From: Cyanobacteriota bacterium
GTDB lineage: Bacteria > Cyanobacteriota > Cyanobacteriia > PCC-6307 > Cyanobiaceae
Length of the DNA stretch: 64,000 bases
Assembly: GCA_026389335.1 (NCBI GenBank)
Contig: JAPLIB010000153.1
Span: 1-64,000 of the forward strand
Direction of reading: 5' to 3'
Under the pieces are notes generated by a model. It made no database searches. It saw only the letters and a program-made list of their open reading frames with translations, and was not told the origin of the DNA. Both the position numbers and the translations under genes were made by a program. Below are positions 62,981 to 64,000 of the stretch, piece after piece (position 1 is the first letter of the stretch; each line of letters starts with the position of its first letter).

Positions 62981-64000
62981 ATGGAGAATAACCCAACTCC
63001 CACACCGCCTAACACCACGCCAGCGGACCTCAGGACACCAAGGCTCCTGCAGGCTGGCCCCGTTCTGGGTGTGCCCAGCGCCGGCATGGCCCGGATCTCC
63101 ACCCTGGAGCCGTTGCTGGCGCCGGCCCAACTCCTTCGGGGCCACAAAGCCTGCCGAGAGCAGGCTCTTGACGCGCTGCTGGCTTGGGGCAACAAGCCAT
63201 CGGCACAAAAGGCCGAACGCCTGGCCGAGCAGCGCAACCTCCCCCTATGGCGCTGCGAGGACGGTTTTCTGCGCTCGCTCGGACTCGGTGCTGACGGCCC
63301 ACCCCTCTCTCTGGTGGTGGACGACCTCGGCATCTATTACGACGCGACGCGACCGAGCCGGCTGGAGGCCTTGATCGCCGCCCCGCTGGGGGCCAACGCC
63401 CGACAGCGAGCCCAGCATTTACAACAGCTCTGGTGCCAGGAACGGCTGAGCAAGTACAACGGCGCCCGCGAATCCATACCACCCCTGGAGCCTTTTGTGC
63501 TGGTTGTGGACCAGACGGCCGGCGACCAGTCGATCCGCAGCGGCTTGGCCGATGCCGGCAGCTTCCATACCATGCTGGAGACTGCCCGGCGCGACCATCC
63601 GCACTGCCGGGTCGTGCTCAAGATTCATCCGGATGTGGCCCGAGGCCGCAAAAAGGGGCATTACAGCGCAGCCCTCCGCAGGGATCCGCGCTTGGTGCTC
63701 TGTGCCGATGGCGGCCATCCCGCGGCTCTGCTGCAACAGGCCCGGGCCGTGTATGTGGTGACATCGCAGCTGGGCTTTGAAGCACTGCTCTGGAACAAAA
63801 CTGTGCATTGCTTCGGCATGCCGTTCTATGCCGGCTGGGGTCTCACCCGTGATGCCCTGCCGGCACCGGAACGACGACTGGACGGCAGCGATCTTGAACG
63901 GTTGATTCATGCGGCGCTGATCGACTACCCGGCCTACTTCGACCCCCATCACCACAACCGCTGTAGCCCGGAACGGCTGATGCGGGTGCTGGGTCTGCAG
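62981..64000 (+). CDS. kpsC: Capsule polysaccharide biosynthesis protein KpsC, partial
   Basis: 340 codons from ATG 62981 to the window edge, no stop reached, so the gene is truncated by the window. Contains AWGNKPSAQKAERLAEQRNLPLWRCEDGFLRSLGLG and LSLVVDDLGIYYDATRPSRLE, then VLKIHPDVARGRKKGHYSA and TSQLGFEALLWNKTVHCFGMPFYAGWGLT, all hallmarks of KpsC, a Kdo-transferase-like enzyme that builds the lipid-linked capsule base. The full protein usually has two such copies; only the first is seen. Confidence 0.9.
   Translation, partial: MENNPTPTPPNTTPADLRTPRLLQAGPVLGVPSAGMARISTLEPLLAPAQLLRGHKACREQALDALLAWGNKPSAQKAERLAEQRNLPLWRCEDGFLRSLGLGADGPPLSLVVDDLGIYYDATRPSRLEALIAAPLGANARQRAQHLQQLWCQERLSKYNGARESIPPLEPFVLVVDQTAGDQSIRSGLADAGSFHTMLETARRDHPHCRVVLKIHPDVARGRKKGHYSAALRRDPRLVLCADGGHPAALLQQARAVYVVTSQLGFEALLWNKTVHCFGMPFYAGWGLTRDALPAPERRLDGSDLERLIHAALIDYPAYFDPHHHNRCSPERLMRVLGLQ

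Noticed and set aside
1-64000. tRNA, rRNA or known small RNA genes
   Set aside because: I looked for T-loop-like sequence and conserved small-RNA motifs such as that of Yfr1 and found none I could support.

Overview
The window comes from a GC-rich picocyanobacterium of the Synechococcus/Cyanobium type. The evidence is chlorophyll biosynthesis (ChlM), five subunits of the cyanobacterial NDH-1 complex (NdhE, NdhG, NdhI, NdhA, NdhH), a PedR-like small LuxR regulator, a Ycf29/Rre1-like response regulator, an SLH-type porin and occasional HIP1 octamers (for example at 6973, 39821, 43176, 43539 and 49735). No rRNA, tRNA or CRISPR array was seen.

Layout. 0-4.1 kb: a cluster of small Sec-exported proteins and a proline-rich membrane protein, two of which resemble families I associate with both marine Synechococcus and cyanophages. 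4.1-5.2 kb: a gene-poor stretch holding a long hairpin, a 226-bp MITE-like element and an 11-nt C tract. 5.2-19.2 kb: mostly core genes (pedR-like, CYTH protein, nadK, ndhEGIA, gltA, sixA, a DUF3352 protein, rhodanese, hrcA, an Anbu-type peptidase, trpB). 19.2-31.3 kb: core genes (SUI1/YciH, cysC) interleaved with accessory blocks: a PIG-V-like mannosyltransferase, a DUF2808 protein, a porin, an AT-richer devBCA-type exporter operon and an AI-2E family permease. 31.5-34.5 kb: purE, nagA, chlM. 34.5-42.9 kb: accessory genes (GIDE-domain protein, secreted proteins, an orphan adenine methyltransferase) and a polyamine-type ABC operon potADBC whose 5' end abuts the second MITE copy. 42.9-52.3 kb: an RluA-like protein, the Ycf29-like regulator, a cysteine desulfurase, membrane proteins, rsmH, an Rpn-type nuclease and ndhH. 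52.6-64 kb: surface and secretion genes: an RTX-like protein, two membrane proteins, and a Kps-type capsule export cluster (KpsM, KpsT, KpsE, a large glycosyltransferase, a PhyH dioxygenase with GWA-like modules) with divergent kpsC running off the right edge.

Themes. The core genes form a cyanobacterial housekeeping backbone (respiration and cyclic electron flow, TCA entry, Trp, purine, sulfate and chlorophyll synthesis). The accessory genes are dominated by cell-surface functions. The most notable non-genic feature is a pair of nearly identical MITE-like elements in opposite orientation about 38 kb apart, one of which supplies the DNA directly in front of potA. Several genes also carry 5-aa, 12-bp or 17-bp tandem repeats in or beside their coding ends, and one secreted-protein gene has a textbook intrinsic terminator inside its signal-peptide codons.
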